DNA of 64,000 nucleotides. It comes from Zygnema cylindricum. Its lineage: Eukaryota > Streptophyta > Zygnematophyceae > Zygnematales > Zygnemataceae. Both the position numbers and the translations under genes were made by a program. The notes beneath the pieces are model-generated. The model made no database searches. It saw only the letters and a list, made by a program, of their open reading frames with translations, and was not told the DNA's origin. The DNA is taken from contig JBBHKE010000620.1 of assembly GCA_037447655.1 (NCBI GenBank), forward strand, positions 178,004 to 242,003, in the 5' to 3' direction. This document shows, in pieces, positions 39,369 through 50,555 of the stretch. Within the stretch, counting starts at the first letter, position 1; each line of letters opens with the position of its first letter.

Positions 39369-40359
39369 TGCAATTCTGTGTCCCCCATTGGATCACTGAA
39401 TGCAGGAAGCCTCTAGATAGCTTTTGGCTATCCATCTTTCAACATGGATCACTGCCACCCAAGCAGACAAATAGGTAATCTAAGTGCACCCCTGTACAGT
39501 TTAGACTCCCCTGAGTCCACAAGAAAAAATAATCACTTAAAATGCCCAACCAGGCAATTAATTATCAAGTGGCGAAGATGCCAATATTTTATACAAGCTT
39601 GTTGGGAGAGTTGCGGCTACCTCCTCAATCCTCTAAGTCCTAAACCTTTCTCACAACCCCTATCTAATGATGTATAAAAATTGTACAATACAGAAAGGTA
39701 TTAGGGCCGATGTACTTTTTGTACAGTCCGTTTACGACAAGGCCATGGAGTAGACGTATGTCTCCTCCAGACTTGTCCTCGCGCTTCTCGAGATTCCCGC
39801 TTCCCAATAATATCTTGCCACGTGTTGACAGGTCATGTCACGTCCAAAAAACGCTAAGGTGGCTATTCAGGGATCTCGGCGATGATGCGGACCATCGGAT
39901 CCAAACAGGCTTTTAATGTTCGCCGTCCAAAATAACAAATGTCCGGTACATTTGTTTCGTACGCACTAAAACTCAACTAGTTTCTATGTCCTTAATTTAT
40001 TATTCCATTGAACGAATTAATGATCTCGCTAATGTTTAAATAGCTATCAAAAACTATGTATTCTAATGGACTACTACGATAGACCGATAAGAGCTGACGG
40101 CTATGCCTCGCTCTGCCGGTCGGAGGTTCGAGTCATGCCGGACTCAACCTTTTTGTTGAGAGTGACTTAGGTCACTGTTTAGTCCTGCCTATGGAGCTGA
40201 GGCAGCCATGGCTACACCGCCCTCTCTCTCCTTCAGTGACTACAACAAGTATGGGGGCTAGAGAGAGAAGGTGGAGGCAGGCAGCCAGTGCTTTTTCTTT
40301 TAGTTGTTTTACCTAATTAAGACTTAGAAAATACCTTCCCTAAATTAGTGACTTCAACA
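39369..40359 (-). repeat. Copia E9 3' LTR
   Basis: 991 bp; minus-strand start TGTTGAAGTCACTAATTT and end AATTGCA. It carries CCATGG near 40,208 and a GCCACGTGTTG G-box-like motif near 39,817. Confidence 0.85.
40084..40150 (+). other. tRNA-like cassette in E9 LTR
   Basis: Best box B of the set: GGTTCGAGTCA, with box A-like TAGACCGATAAGAGC upstream. No acceptor stem is found, so it is not a tRNA gene. Confidence 0.6.
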
Positions 40360-40364
40360 CTCCC

Positions 40365-41710
40365 CTTATTTTTTAGTCTAATTTCCGTTTTTCTTTTTTA
40401 AACCACACTTTTCTCTACGGTATTTTAACTTGGGAGATGGCAAAGGTTTTGTCATCATATGAGCCACCATTTCCCCATCACCCCTTTACACCAGATTCAC
40501 AATTTTGTTTCAAATTTTTCCCTCACAAAACTCAATCTTATATCCATATGCTTAGCCGTGAAATGATGTTGTTGGATTGGCTGCAATTGCAATTGCACCT
40601 TGATTATCACAAAACACTTCATGAACTCCCTTCTTGATATACCCCAGTTCTTGCAATAAAGACTTGACCCACATCAGCTCTTTCACAGCAGAACAAGAGG
40701 GCATGGACTCAGCCTCGATAGTGGACTAAGCAACCACTTTTTGTTGCTTGCTACCCTAACAGCAAGCACCTTCCCCCACATACAACACATACCCAGAAGT
40801 ACATCTTCTCATACGTGCATCCCCATAACCGGCATCACACCAAGTAGTGATGTCAATGTGCTCCCCTCCCAAGTGCAACTATAAATCTTTGGTTCCCACC
40901 AAGTATCTCATGACTTTCTTGGGTGCCTCCTAGTCTCTCTTCCTAGGATCATTAAGACTCCTACTGAGGACTCCAACTGCTGCTGCTATCTCCGGTCTAG
41001 TACAATTCATAAAGTAAATCAAGCTTCCTACAACCTTTCTGTACGGAATAGACTTCATAAACTGTCTCTCTTATGGACTCATCTGATCATCTAGTATCAT
41101 CACTCCTCCTTCTATACTCCCATCACTTACTTTATTCAAGTCCATGGGAGTGGTGTAATTGTTTGATTTTTCCATCTGAAATTTCTCAAGCATATTTCCG
41201 ATAGCTTCTTTCTGAGTAAGTCTGATTATCCTCTTCCCCCTATCTCTTTCCATTTGAATTCCCAAAATATATTTAGCCTCCCCTAAATCCTTCATGTCAA
41301 ATTTGCTCCTAAGATATTTCTATAGCTTATTGATCTTTTCCATAGACTTACTTAACACCAGCAAATCATCCACATAAATTGCAATAAAAATCACACCATT
41401 CTCATCCTCAAATAAATAAATAGAATGGTCAAAATTGATCCTAATATATCCCAGAACGGTGAGAAACTCATCTACTTTTTTGTTCTATTGTCTGGGAGCC
41501 TGCTTTCGTCCATATAAAGACTTTTTGAGAGTGCAGACTTTGTTCTCCTCTCCTTCGTCTACAAAACCCTTTGGCTGCCGCATGAAGATTTCTTCCTCTA
41601 GTTCACCGTTGAGGAAGGCAGTCTTGATATCCATCTGGTGAATATCCATGTCTTGTGCTGCTGCTAGACTAAGGAGAATCCTTACAGATGGGAACCGAAC
41701 CATGAAGCAA
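40365..41710 (-). pseudogene. Copia E9 reverse transcriptase - RNase H
   Basis: 41,703-41,485 reads [40 protein letters not shown]. The palm with an intact YVDDLLV lies near 41,368-41,380 in a broken stretch. 41,295-41,071 reads MKDLGEAKYILGIQMERDRGKRI. RNase H (SDAGYGDA, KQQKVVA, CDNQ, MMTKPLPSPKL) is scattered over frames to 40,430. Stops occur in every section. Confidence 0.87.
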
Positions 41711-42894
41711 AAGTCTCCTTATAATTTATCCCTTCTTTTTAGGTGAACCCATTAGCTACCAACCGAGCCTTATATCTCTCAATGGTATTATTTTGGTTCA
41801 GCTTTAGTTTAAATACCCATTTGCACCCGACAGGTTTTCTGTATGGAGGACAATCCATGAGCTCCAAAGTAATCGCTTCCATGATGGAAGCCATCAAATC
41901 ATTTATGGCTCTGACCTATCGGTCTTTCTCCGGACTGTCTATTGCCTCCGAGTATGACTGAGGCTCATCTGGGTGAGATAGCTTTGTTACCTTGTGAGCA
42001 GCCTGTTTATATTGTAGTCTTTTGTTGCTCCTCCGTCCTCCCTCGAAGTCCGAAGTTGGATTGGAGGGAAGTTTTTGATTCCTCTGCACTGTCTCATCAG
42101 CTCCCCTATCTATGAAAATCGCTTTTGGCTCCTCTTCCTCTCTCTCCTCAGAGTGTGTAGGAATATGAGGAGATTCTGGTATATCTCCCCCATCTTGGAT
42201 CTCCTCTGAATTTGCAATCACGTTTTCACTTGTGTCCTTTCTGGGAAGATCTAAGTCATCCTCACTCTCGGACTCAAAACTGATTCTGATTTTCTCAGTG
42301 TATTTGAAGAGATGAAATGACTTCCATTCATCCACGACAACTAGGTGTTTTACCAAAATGATATCTTGTTTAGCTAAGTCATAGACTCTATATCCCTTGA
42401 CATCCTCATCGTATCCCACAAAATATCTCGGTTTTGCTTTAGCATCTAGTTTCCACTTTTTCTTATATGTGTCAAGATTGTAAACTTAGCTACCGAATAC
42501 TTTCAAGTGAGAGATATCTGGTTTCATTCCAACCCATCTCTCACAAGGTGTCATTCCATTGACGGTTATAGTGAGGACTCTATTCTTAATATAGTTAGCA
42601 TAGTTCATGACTTCTGCCCAAAATCTTCTTCCTATTTTCTTATCTGCAAACATACTACACACATTATCTCCCAAAGTTCAGTTCAACCTCTCAGCAACCC
42701 CATTTTTTTGTTGATTATTCGGTACAGTTTTTTGATGTTGAACTCCCTCATCTCTCAAGTATTCTTCAAACTGGTTAGAGGTGTACTCTCCCACATTATC
42801 ACTTGTTATTCTCTTAATGGGGGTTCTGTGCAACTTTTCACTCCAGGCTTGGTATTCTTTGAAGTACTTTGGTGTTTCAAACTTTATTTCTTCC
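41711..42894 (-). pseudogene. Copia E9 integrase C-terminal half and RT start
   Basis: 42,902-42,678 reads ITSDNVGEYTSNQFEEYLRDEGVQHQKTVPNN and GVAERLN (second Asp and catalytic Glu regions). 42,674-42,486 reads FWAEVMNYANYIKNR and CERWVGMKPDISHLKVFGS. 42,419-41,916 is an open 167-codon linker, and RT fingers follow to 41,711 with frameshifts. Plus-strand ORFs over this span are shadows. Confidence 0.86.
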
Positions 42895-43058
42895 CCTTTC
42901 ACTCCCTCTTTAGCTACTCCCGTTTCTAATTTTTGCGAAAATTTGCCGAATCCTGAGGATCCTCCGAAGAAGAAAAAGAATTCACATTTTCCGGGGTCGC
43001 ATTTGACTCGTTATTCCCCACGAATTCGGTTGATCAAAATCAAGGTGTCGGTGTTTCG

Positions 43059-44150
43059 ATGGCCGACGATCAATTTCGAGGGCAATTTGAGAAATTTATG
43101 CGTCGGATTGATGCGATTGATGCGAAGCTCTCTGACGTGAATAAGAGAATTGATGGATTCACCTGTTTTAGACGGGATCCCGATCCGGGTGGAGATGATT
43201 CCGATGATAGTGATGAGGAGGCAAATAAAGTGAAAGATAAGAGGGGGAAATTTAAGCTTGATGACGATTCCGATTTAGAAGAAGATAGTCAAGGAGGAGT
43301 ATGTCCGAAAAGACCGTCGTATTCAATGGATCGAATTACCTTTTGTGGAAGAAATATATTCCAGCTCAATTGATTTTGAGAGGCCTTTGGAAGGTCGTCA
43401 ATAAAGAGGAGAAAATGTCAGGAGGAGATGCAAAGGCTCGTTGTTTGTGGAAGCGAAAGAATCTTGCGGCCATCACCGGATTAATACAAACGTGTTCGGT
43501 GTCGGTGCATGATCATTTCCTCACGCATAGCACCGCACACGGATGTTGGAAGGCATTGGAATCCCAATTTGAGAGGGGAATCCAAAACAAGGGGCAATAT
43601 ATGTTTTCCGATTTCATGCAATATAAAATGAAACCCAACGAATCTTTTGACGATGCCGTGAAGAGATTCATTATTATTGTGGAGCAACTTCTTAACAATG
43701 GGAGAGTGATCACGGAGGAGGACAAAGTAACCGGATTTTTGAATGCGTTACCGGATAAGTGGATCCACCTCAAGGAGATTTTACTTGAGAGGGAAAATAA
43801 CACCTACAAGTTTATTGTGAATTATTTAAATATGGCGAAAAGTATTCGTGTTAGCTCTTCAAACGGTTCCTTGAGCACGGGATCCTTGAATATGACCGCT
43901 CCCGAATTCGCGGACTTACATTATTTCCGTGGAAGAGGGGGTGGAAAAGGAGGAGGTCCGAGAGGTCGTGGAAAATGGCTTGATAAAGGTGGAAATCTAA
44001 GATCTGAGACCGCCCAAAATGATAATTGCAACGTCTTGTGTTTCCGTTGCAATCGGCCCGGTCATATTTCGTCTTCTTATCCGGAAAAGGAGTGAGAATG
44101 CTTCAATTGTGGGAAACTAGGCCACACGAGCCAACAATGCTACTCTAAAT
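43059..44150 (+). pseudogene. Copia B1 gag
   Basis: Starts at ATG 43,059 (MADDQFRGQFEKFMRRIDAI), with an acidic DDSDDSDEEANK stretch. A 13-bp deletion relative to B2 near 43,299 shifts the frame, which continues 43,301-44,095 with NGSNYLLWKKYIPAQLILRGLW, HGCWKALESQFERG, FNALPDKWIHLKE-like helices and GGGKGGGPRGRGK. The first knuckle is CFRCNRPGHISSSY (last Cys to Tyr), then a TGA at 44,093, then the second knuckle CFNCGKLGHTSQQC and an RGRGRDTGRGRGR tract. Gag packages element RNA; this one is broken. Confidence 0.87.
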
Positions 44151-44269
44151 TTAGTAGTGGAGGAGTAAGAGGCGGTCGCAGTTTTAGAGATCGCGGTCGC
44201 GGACGTGATACTGGTCGTGGTCGTGGACGCTATGGCGGTCATGGTGGCAACCATGGAAATTTCGTTGAC

Positions 44270-44788
44270 TTGGGAAATTTGGAAGAAGACGAAGGAGGAC
44301 AGACGTTCACTTTTCTCCACCTCACTATTGATTCACTAAGTGAACCAAGTGACGCACGAGAAAAGGAGTGGATCATTGACACGGGAACATCTCACCACGT
44401 ATGTACGGACGCTACACTCTTTGACGACATGCGTTCACTTACCGTACCAAAATTAATTAAGGTCGCAGGTGGACAAACGATTACGGTTGGTAAAGTGGGC
44501 ACCGTTCGATTGAATTTACCCAAGCGGGACCGTTTTGGAAATGAAACTATTTTGGAGGCACGTCTATTGAATGTCCTATATATTCCAGATGGTTCGGTGA
44601 ATCTATTAAGCGTACCTCAAATTCAGCGTGCCGGTGGAAGCGTAGTCGCTAGAGGTGATTCGGCGATTCACATATATCGCGCCGACGGCAAATTAATTGG
44701 CGAAGGCGAAGTCACCAATTCGATGCATAGTCGACTTTTATGGAGGCGACCGAGGAAGAATGCTCCTTCCACGGGCATTCTAAATTAA
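44270..44788 (+). pseudogene. Copia B1 aspartic protease
   Basis: The frame reads EKEWIIDTGTSHHVCTDATLF (catalytic D-T-G-T near 44,370), VAGGQTITVGKVGTVRLNL and NVLYIPDGSVNLLSVPQI, the typical copia protease plus linker. A TAA at 44,786 separates it from the pre-integrase. The upstream frame shares the RGG tract. Confidence 0.86.
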
Positions 44789-44799
44789 ATATCGGAATT

Positions 44800-45210
44800 A
44801 AAGGGAGATTTAACGTTGTGGCACTATCAGATGTGCCATACATCCGACGGAAATCTGAGGAGAATGATAAAAACGGCATGTGTGATTGGATTAGATATTG
44901 CTACCGGTGAAAAAGTAAATGGATGCCATGGATGTAGTCAAGGACGACAAATTCGGAAATCACATCCTACGAAAGATGTGAAATTTCGGGCTCAACATCC
45001 ATTGGAGCTTGTCCATGTCGATCTATGTGGACAAATTAAGCCGGAGAGCCTTCGAGGAAATCGATATATTATGGTCATCCTTGATGATTATTCAAGATTT
45101 TCGTGGGTGCGATTATTGAAAAGGAAATCGGATGCTTTTGAAACTTTTATTGAGTGGCATGCATTTGCCGAAAGACAATGCGAACGAAAATTGAGAAATC
45201 GGCGGAATTG
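44800..45210 (+). pseudogene. Copia B1 integrase N-terminal part
   Basis: LWHYQMCHTSDGNLRRMI and CHGCSQGRQIRKSHP form the pre-integrase zinc fold, with the second histidine kept in MCH. ELVHVDLCGQIKPES carries the first catalytic Asp and VILDDYSRFSWVRLLKRKSDAFETF continues the core. At about 45,180 the sequence jumps to a later part of the polyprotein, removing the second Asp and the Glu. Confidence 0.86.
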
Positions 45211-45735
45211 AAGAAGAATCTTGATTTTTATGAGGTAGACGATGTTGCCAATTTCTCGGACATTGAGGATTCAGATTCGGATGAGGAGCCAGAATCCATT
45301 GTCAACATCAAGAAAGGAAAATCAAATGTTGATTCACATTCGGAGAAATTGGACATTGACATTGATGTTCGGAGTGTTGTAAGCCGAAATTCCAAAATGT
45401 CGACAAAAAAGTCAAAAATCTTCAACCTCAAAATCGGGTTTGCCAAATGTGGACGAGGAGGAGCAAAATGTGGAACAAATTCCGGTTCTTAGACGGAGTA
45501 CTCAAGAGAATAGAGGAAAGAAACCAAATCGGCTCTCTTATGACAAAATTGGTGGAGAGAATTCAAATTCCCATTATTTCGTCTCCGATGCGAAGGAGAC
45601 GGAATTCCCTTTATAACAATTAATGTGCGAGACTTTGGCCGACGATCCTCAATCATACGTGGAGGCGAGAAATTCCTGTGATTGGGAAACGAAGTGCAAG
45701 CCGGCATAGGAGAAGGAGTATAATGAAGATTGCGA
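45211..45735 (+). pseudogene. Copia B1 IN-RT linker remnant
   Basis: Acidic and Ser/Lys-rich (DSDSDEEPESIVNIKKGK). Then, in another frame, RRSTQENRGKKPNRLSYDK and LADDPQSYVEARNS.DWE, the conserved approach to copia RT. RT itself is deleted after about 45,740. Confidence 0.72.
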
Positions 45736-45937
45736 CGCAGATTGAGGCTACGATATCTATTTATAAAAATCGACGCAATTATGGATTTGTGGAGAGACGA
45801 CCAAAGTTAAAGTCGCGTGAAGTATATTTCATTATTTTGTCTTTTGGAGTTTACATTGACCGATCATATGGTGGCGTGCCACGCAAAGAAGGCGTCAATA
45901 TGGATAAGGGAAATGTTCAGCGAACTTGGATTTTTGA

Positions 45938-46171
45938 TTGGATGCTTTTTTTACGGATAGTATGAGTTCGATGGCACTTGTGAAAAATCCCGTATTTCAT
46001 AAGCGCACTAAACATATACGGATTCAATGGCATTTCGTACGAGATTTGGTAGCGACAAAAGAAGTGGAATTTCAATATGTATCGACACTTGAGGAACCTG
46101 CCGAAATGCTTACTAAGGCGGCGACGTTTGCTGTACTTTTAAGAGGAAGACCTAAATTAGGGTTGATGTGA
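45938..46171 (+). pseudogene. Copia B1 RNase H C-terminus
   Basis: MDAFFTDSMSSMALVKNPVFHKRTKHIRIQWHFVRD matches the copia RNase H end (D.xSAxxLxxNPxxHxRTKHI), followed by VEFQYVSTLEEPAEMLTKA. A stop near 46,169 precedes the polypurine tract by about 20 bases. Confidence 0.83.
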
Positions 46172-46201
46172 TGTAGACGATTCTTCAATGAAGAGGGGGA
46201 A

Positions 46202-46768
46202 TGTTACGATTCATTGAAAGAATCGTACGCGCGCGGAATCGGCCCGATTTCGCAAGTGTACTTTTAAAATGAATCGCGGAAGTACTATTACGTGAAAGGA
46301 CTAGTATGTTTGTTTCGCGAAACATTTGTCGTTTCGTTTCGCATCTAGAATTGTAGTATGTCTAATTTAGTATGATAGTACCTTTAGATTTGTCTAGTAC
46401 TTTGGGTTTTGCTTGTCGTTTTGCAATGTTTGAGTTCTTAGTGTAATTTAGAGTGTTCTAGTCTAATCTGCGGACAGGTGGCAGATTTCTAGAGGTTTCT
46501 TGGCGGCGCACGCTTACACATGCCGCGCCATGGCAAGTTTGTTATTTAAGGGAAGCCATGGACTTGTGTAAAATCAATCAACAATCAATTGGAGGTATAT
46601 ATAGAGGAATAGAAGAGATAAAAAAAAAATTTGTAATTTCGGTTTTGTATTAATGTGAAAATATTTCCGAAATGTCTCTTCAATGCTGATTCAATGCTGT
46701 ATAATCTGAATGCTTCTGCTGCTATAATTTTTTATTATTGATCTCTGAGTTTATCATCGATCCTTTCA
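46202..46768 (+). repeat. Copia B1 3' LTR
   Basis: 567 bp, TGTTACGATTCATTG to ATCCTTTCA, after the polypurine tract GAAGAGGGGGAA. It carries TATTTAAG near 46,552 and is the empty-site reference for the two MITE insertions in the B2 LTR. Confidence 0.86.
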
Positions 46769-47635
46769 AAATTAAAGCACAAAAGACAAAAATGTGATGA
46801 GATGTGGCAATGCCATAAAACATGATAAAATGTGGTAAGAGAGACAAAGAAATTGTGACAAAGCCTGACAAAAAGACAATGTTTTCATGGCACGAGCAAA
46901 CTCTCCATGATACAAAAAGGATGAGACATGAACAACGCGACAAAATCAATGTCAATTTCACTTTCTATCAACCCTCCGAAGTCATACAACTAGGAAAAAA
47001 TGTCCAAAGCGATGATAATCCTGCACTAATTAACAATTTCTAAAGAAAATTTATGGTACAAATTAAATTGAATCTCAACACTCGATCCGTCATTTTTGTT
47101 GACTGATAATCAATATGAAACATTGAATTTCCATTCAGAAATCTAAAGTCAAGGATGGCCTGATGAGAAGGAAGAAGGAGACGGAGGAAGGAAGAGGGGG
47201 GAGGAACAGGGGAGGGAGGGGGAGGCATGGAGGAGGGAGGGAGGGGGGGAGGGGGAGGTGGAGAGGGGGAAAAGGGGGAGGAGATGAATGGGGAAAACGA
47301 GGAGGAGAGTAGAAGAGGGAGAGGAGGGTGGAAAGGATGGGAAGAAGGAGGGGAGAGGGGGAGGGGAGTGGAAGGGGATGGGGAAGGGAGGAGGGGGGAG
47401 GTAGGATGGAATGGAAGGGAGGAAGGTTTCAAGGAAGTCATAGGAAGGAAAATGGAAGAAATCTCAGAAGTAGAAATTGGAAAAAGGATGAACTGCATCA
47501 TGTTTGTAAATCGTTTTTTGAGCTATTCCTGTCTTTGTTTTAGTCTCTTAAGTTCTTTTTTTTGTCCTTGCTTTTTGGTGGAGGCATGGGTGGGAGGGGA
47601 GAGGAAGAAAGAGAGAGAAAGAAAGGATGCCTTAC
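46769..47635. other. Non-coding DNA with a purine-rich tract
   Basis: 46,769-47,160 shows no gene. 47,160-47,430 is almost pure G/A on the plus strand (GGAGG/GGGGAG runs) and gives spurious Arg/Gly- or Pro/Ser-rich ORFs on the two strands. 47,500-47,635 is ordinary and may be the 3' untranslated part of the gene at 47,636. Confidence 0.55.
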
Positions 47636-48370
47636 CTAAACCATTGTCATTGCCAGTTTACTGATTGCGTCCATCTCTTCTGCCATTGCCTCCATAGACA
47701 GATCCGTTTGGTCCTTTATCAAACACTTTGCAGCGAGTCGAGTGAGTCCTTCAATCACATCATTCGGCCATTCCTTCACGCGAGGGTTGAGATTCGCTTT
47801 CAGATCAGCTTGTGACTCAAAGTAAGCATTTCGTATTGAGTCTCCCGTCAGCATTTCTCGTAGCATCACTCCAAAAAATAAACAACATAGACCGAATTTC
47901 AGATGGTGTCCAAAGTGAATAATCTTGGTGTTGTCGTTGTCATCAAAAAATATTGCTTCAGAATCTATGAACATAATAATACGTTGTCTACTAAGGTACA
48001 GCGCTGCAAGGGCTACTTGGTTCGTTATCCGGCAACAATCTTGCCAGCCCAAACCTTGCTTTATCCTATCCCTTAAGCTCCCTCTCTCTCCCCCCTCCAT
48101 CACAATGCTTCTACTGTCGCGACACCAGCCTATGACCTTCGCCACGTGGGGATGGCTGATGCTCTGCATGTACCAGGCAATGTCTCCCACATCATTGGCA
48201 ACGTGGAACCATTGTTCAGGTAGAAGCACCACCACGGGTGAGCCCTCAAACGACCCCTTGTAGAGAGAAAAGGTGCTTGAGAAGTGACTATATATATCAT
48301 GATTGCCATGTTTGGCGTTCTCCACTTGTTCCTGCGAGAGTGTACGGATGCCTCTGAGGCCATCTTCCAT
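47636..48370 (-). CDS. Tandem pseudokinase gene, exon 2
   Basis: Minus-strand exon inferred from an acceptor CACTGTGCAG before ATGGAAGATGG (48,370), open to a TAG at 47,636. It encodes a second kinase-like domain: PVVVLLPEQW, SISHPHVAKVIGWCRDSRSIVMEGG (the HPHI..L.G pattern before the hinge), GSLRDRIKQGLGWQDCCRI (helix D-E) and LREMLTGD (helix F-like). The HRD loop is absent and DFG is replaced by IHFG, so no catalysis is expected. The frame is in phase 0 with exon 1. A GTAAGG follows the stop, so a longer spliced form is possible. Confidence 0.6.
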   Translation of the reverse strand: MEDGLRGIRTLSQEQVENAKHGNHDIYSHFSSTFSLYKGSFEGSPVVVLLPEQWFHVANDVGDIAWYMQSISHPHVAKVIGWCRDSRSIVMEGGERGSLRDRIKQGLGWQDCCRITNQVALAALYLSRQRIIMFIDSEAIFFDDNDNTKIIHFGHHLKFGLCCLFFGVMLREMLTGDSIRNAYFESQADLKANLNPRVKEWPNDVIEGLTRLAAKCLIKDQTDLSMEAMAEEMDAISKLAMTMV

Positions 48371-48983
48371 CTGCACAGTGGTGGGCCCACACGCATCTGT
48401 CAGGGGGGTGGATGGGTGGGTGGAGGGGAGAGAGGGAGAAGGGTGCGGTTGGGAAAGCGATGAATAAGACTATCAAGTGTTGCAAAGTTACTCTTGTTCA
48501 AACATTTGTTTCCATCATATCTTATCATCCTACCGTACCTTCCGTTTCGGATCTCAAATTGAACTCATGCTTTCACATCAATCTCGTTTGTTTCAAACAG
48601 AACAAAATTTGAAGTTCCATTTACAAATGCTTTCTGTACGGCAATCACGTATTTTCGTACACAATTTCTACACACCAAACTGACAAAACATCGAAAAAAG
48701 TCAAAAAACAGAAAAAAAACCAAGAAAATGAACAGAGTAGAAGTGGAAAATCCTAGAAAGGAACCAAAAATGAACAATACTCGCAAACAATAGTTCTCGA
48801 TCTCTCTATGCATAACCTTTTGGGGAACATGGAAAACAAATTCAAAGGTCCCTGACTTAAAAAGAGATAAGGACATCAGACTACACGCGGTTGAGTTGGT
48901 GATGGGGGTGGGGTTGGGGTTGGGGTTGGGGGTGGGGGTGGGGCGGGGGGGGGGGAGGGGGGGGGAAAGAGGGCACTCCTTAC
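48371..48983 (-). other. Predicted intron with C-rich tract
   Basis: Donor GAGAAG|GTAAGG at 48,983 and acceptor CTGTGCAG at 48,371 fit a 613-bp intron on the minus strand. If unspliced, the donor-side frame reads a Pro/Thr-rich tail from a C-rich tract (48,897-48,966), which I take as intronic low complexity and not protein. Confidence 0.55.
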
Positions 48984-49700
48984 CTTCTCATTGCCTTTCT
49001 CGACAATGTGGGCAATTTTCGCTTCAATTTCCTCCATCGATGGGGGATCTGTCCTTCCACATTTATCAGCTAATTGATCGAGTTCCATCATTGCAGAAGA
49101 TCCTGCCTTGAGATAGTCGTTGAGATCCTCTGCAGAGATGGCATTCAAATGTTGCAAAGATCCCTTCACCAATTCTTTCAAAAAGATTCCAAAACTGTGA
49201 ACTGCACTGTCGGATCCACCAGGGATGTAGACAAGCTTCACGATGTTGTCGGAAATGAATACAAGGTTAGGCTCTATTCTGACGTCATCACTTTGGGTGG
49301 CCAAATACGCCGCAGCAGATGCCACCTCTCCCGCTATGTGACAGCATTTGTGCCATGACAGTGGACTAGCTATCTCTGTATATCGTTTCCATATTCCTAA
49401 TCCCCCCTCCACCACAATGCTTCTACTGTCTTCACACCAGCCTATGACCTTCGCCACATGGGGATGGCTGACACTCAGCATCTGCCGTGCCACGTCATCC
49501 ACATCGTGGTCACGTCCCAAAACATGGACAAACACAACTTCGCTCTCTAACCTCCCTCCGTAGACTTCCCAAGGCTCCTCGCACAACTTGCCAACGGCGG
49601 AAAACATCTCTATAGCGAGTTTCACTTTATAGCGAGAGAGAGAGCGCAGAGCTCTGAGCTGAGGGACTTTTTGGAACTTTCCGCCCCACAGCCGGTTCAT
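48984..49700 (-). CDS. Tandem pseudokinase gene, exon 1
   Basis: Start at ATG 49,700-49,698 (MNRLWGGKF); an upstream TTG start at 49,742 is less likely. The 239-codon exon ends at a strong donor. It encodes a kinase-like domain: PWEVYGGRLESEVVFVHVL (N-lobe strands without the usual Lys), SVSHPHVAKVIGWCEDSRSIVVEGG, SPLSWHKCCHIAGEVASAAAYLA (helix E) and VHSFGIFLKELVKGS (helix F). There is no HRD and no DFG. It resembles plant receptor-like cytoplasmic kinases, and a scaffold or regulatory role is only inferred. A TATAATA lies about 65 bases upstream. With exon 2 the product is about 483 aa. Confidence 0.62.
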
Positions 49701-49762
49701 GGCGGGCGAGGCGGCTGTTTTCGCTTTTGCGACGTACGACAAAAGTGTCGTACTACTTGTCC

Positions 49763-49769
49763 TATTATA
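49763..49769 (-). promoter_or_regulatory. Possible TATA box of the pseudokinase gene
   Basis: The minus strand reads GTATAATAGG about 65 bases before the ATG at 49,700. Position and sequence fit a TATA box; there is no other support. Confidence 0.35.
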
Positions 49770-49779
49770 CGACCAGGCT

Positions 49780-50552
49780 TGGTATGACAGGCGGAGTGAG
49801 AAAATTGCACTACGGTTTCCTATGGTCCTAAAAGAGAGGGAGAGAGGGAGGGGGAAAGAAAGGATGCGAAAAGGAGGGGGATAAATAGACGGAGGAGAAA
49901 GGGAAGGATTTTGTGTTCGAGGCCAAGGCCGGCCAGTGGACAGGGGGGCCGACGTGGGGGAGGGCGTTCCTAGGGTTAGGGTTGGCGGGGAGATAGAGAC
50001 GACAAGATTGGGAAAATTCGGAAATTCGGAGGAAGATTAAAGGGAGCTCTTGTCAGAATTCGACAATACAGGACAATACCGTACACTATCCACCGACACC
50101 AGTTGTAGCTTAGGCGCAGCGTCATAGGCGAGCAGAGTTGACCGTAGCCTGGCAGAAAGTACGAAATCCTGCATACATGATCAATATAGGCCAAAAAATA
50201 ATGAATATGCGCACGTAACAAAATTAAAAAGTTTATAAAATTCGTTGACCGACTTTGACTTCATCATAAAATATAAAATAATCAGGGTATGTACTGTACT
50301 TATGTGTAGAAGGAACGGGTTGCGAGTGTAGCCACCTTAATCGCGCATTTGTCTTTTTGACTTTCCCACGAGGCGCAATGTTATACGTTCAAAGCTGTTA
50401 GCGTACTCAGATTTGATTCGTACTCAGATTTGATTCAAGCAATAAAGACGAGGGGAAATCGCGAGAATCTGTTCTCGGCGTATTCAGGTGTTGAATATGT
50501 GAACACAGACTATCGCGACTACCCTAAAAACATGGTAATGTGTATCGATTTC
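49780..50552. other. Intergenic DNA
   Basis: GA-rich at 49,830-49,890, otherwise mixed. No gene or repeat family is recognised. A CCTAGGGTTAGGGTTGG at about 49,970 is too short to be telomeric. Confidence 0.5.
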
Positions 50553-50555
50553 TTA

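Larger units (their letters stand above)
39369..42894 (-). mobile_element. Copia element E9 (5'-truncated)
   Basis: A minus-strand copia element with a 3' LTR at 39,369-40,359 and an internal region to 42,894, where it is fused head-to-head to plus-strand B1 inside the integrase core. Gag, PR, PBS and 5' LTR are missing. Confidence 0.85.
42895..46768 (+). mobile_element. Copia element B1 (second family, 5'-truncated)
   Basis: A plus-strand copia family unlike E1-E9: Gag has two zinc knuckles and RGG-rich tracts, and the LTR starts TGTTACGATTCATTG. Its sequence starts abruptly at 42,895, which aligns with B2 at about 62,952, so the LTR, PBS and first codons are missing. Integrase is cut short, almost all RT is deleted, and the RNase H end and a 567-bp 3' LTR remain. 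Confidence 0.85.

Noticed and set aside
40084-40150. Functional tRNA gene (good box B)
   Set aside because: No 7-bp acceptor stem and no proper T stem could be drawn, and the same position in other LTRs holds only tRNA-like remnants.
47040-47501. 153-codon Pro/Ser-rich protein and opposite Arg/Gly/Glu-rich ORFs
   Set aside because: They arise from a nearly pure purine tract; there is no domain and no codon structure.
48876-48983. Proline/threonine-rich C-terminus of the pseudokinase
   Set aside because: A strong GTAAGG donor lies just before it and the sequence is a simple C-rich tract, so it is more likely intron.
49968-49985. Telomere repeat
   Set aside because: Only about two units (TAGGGTTAGGG); far too short.
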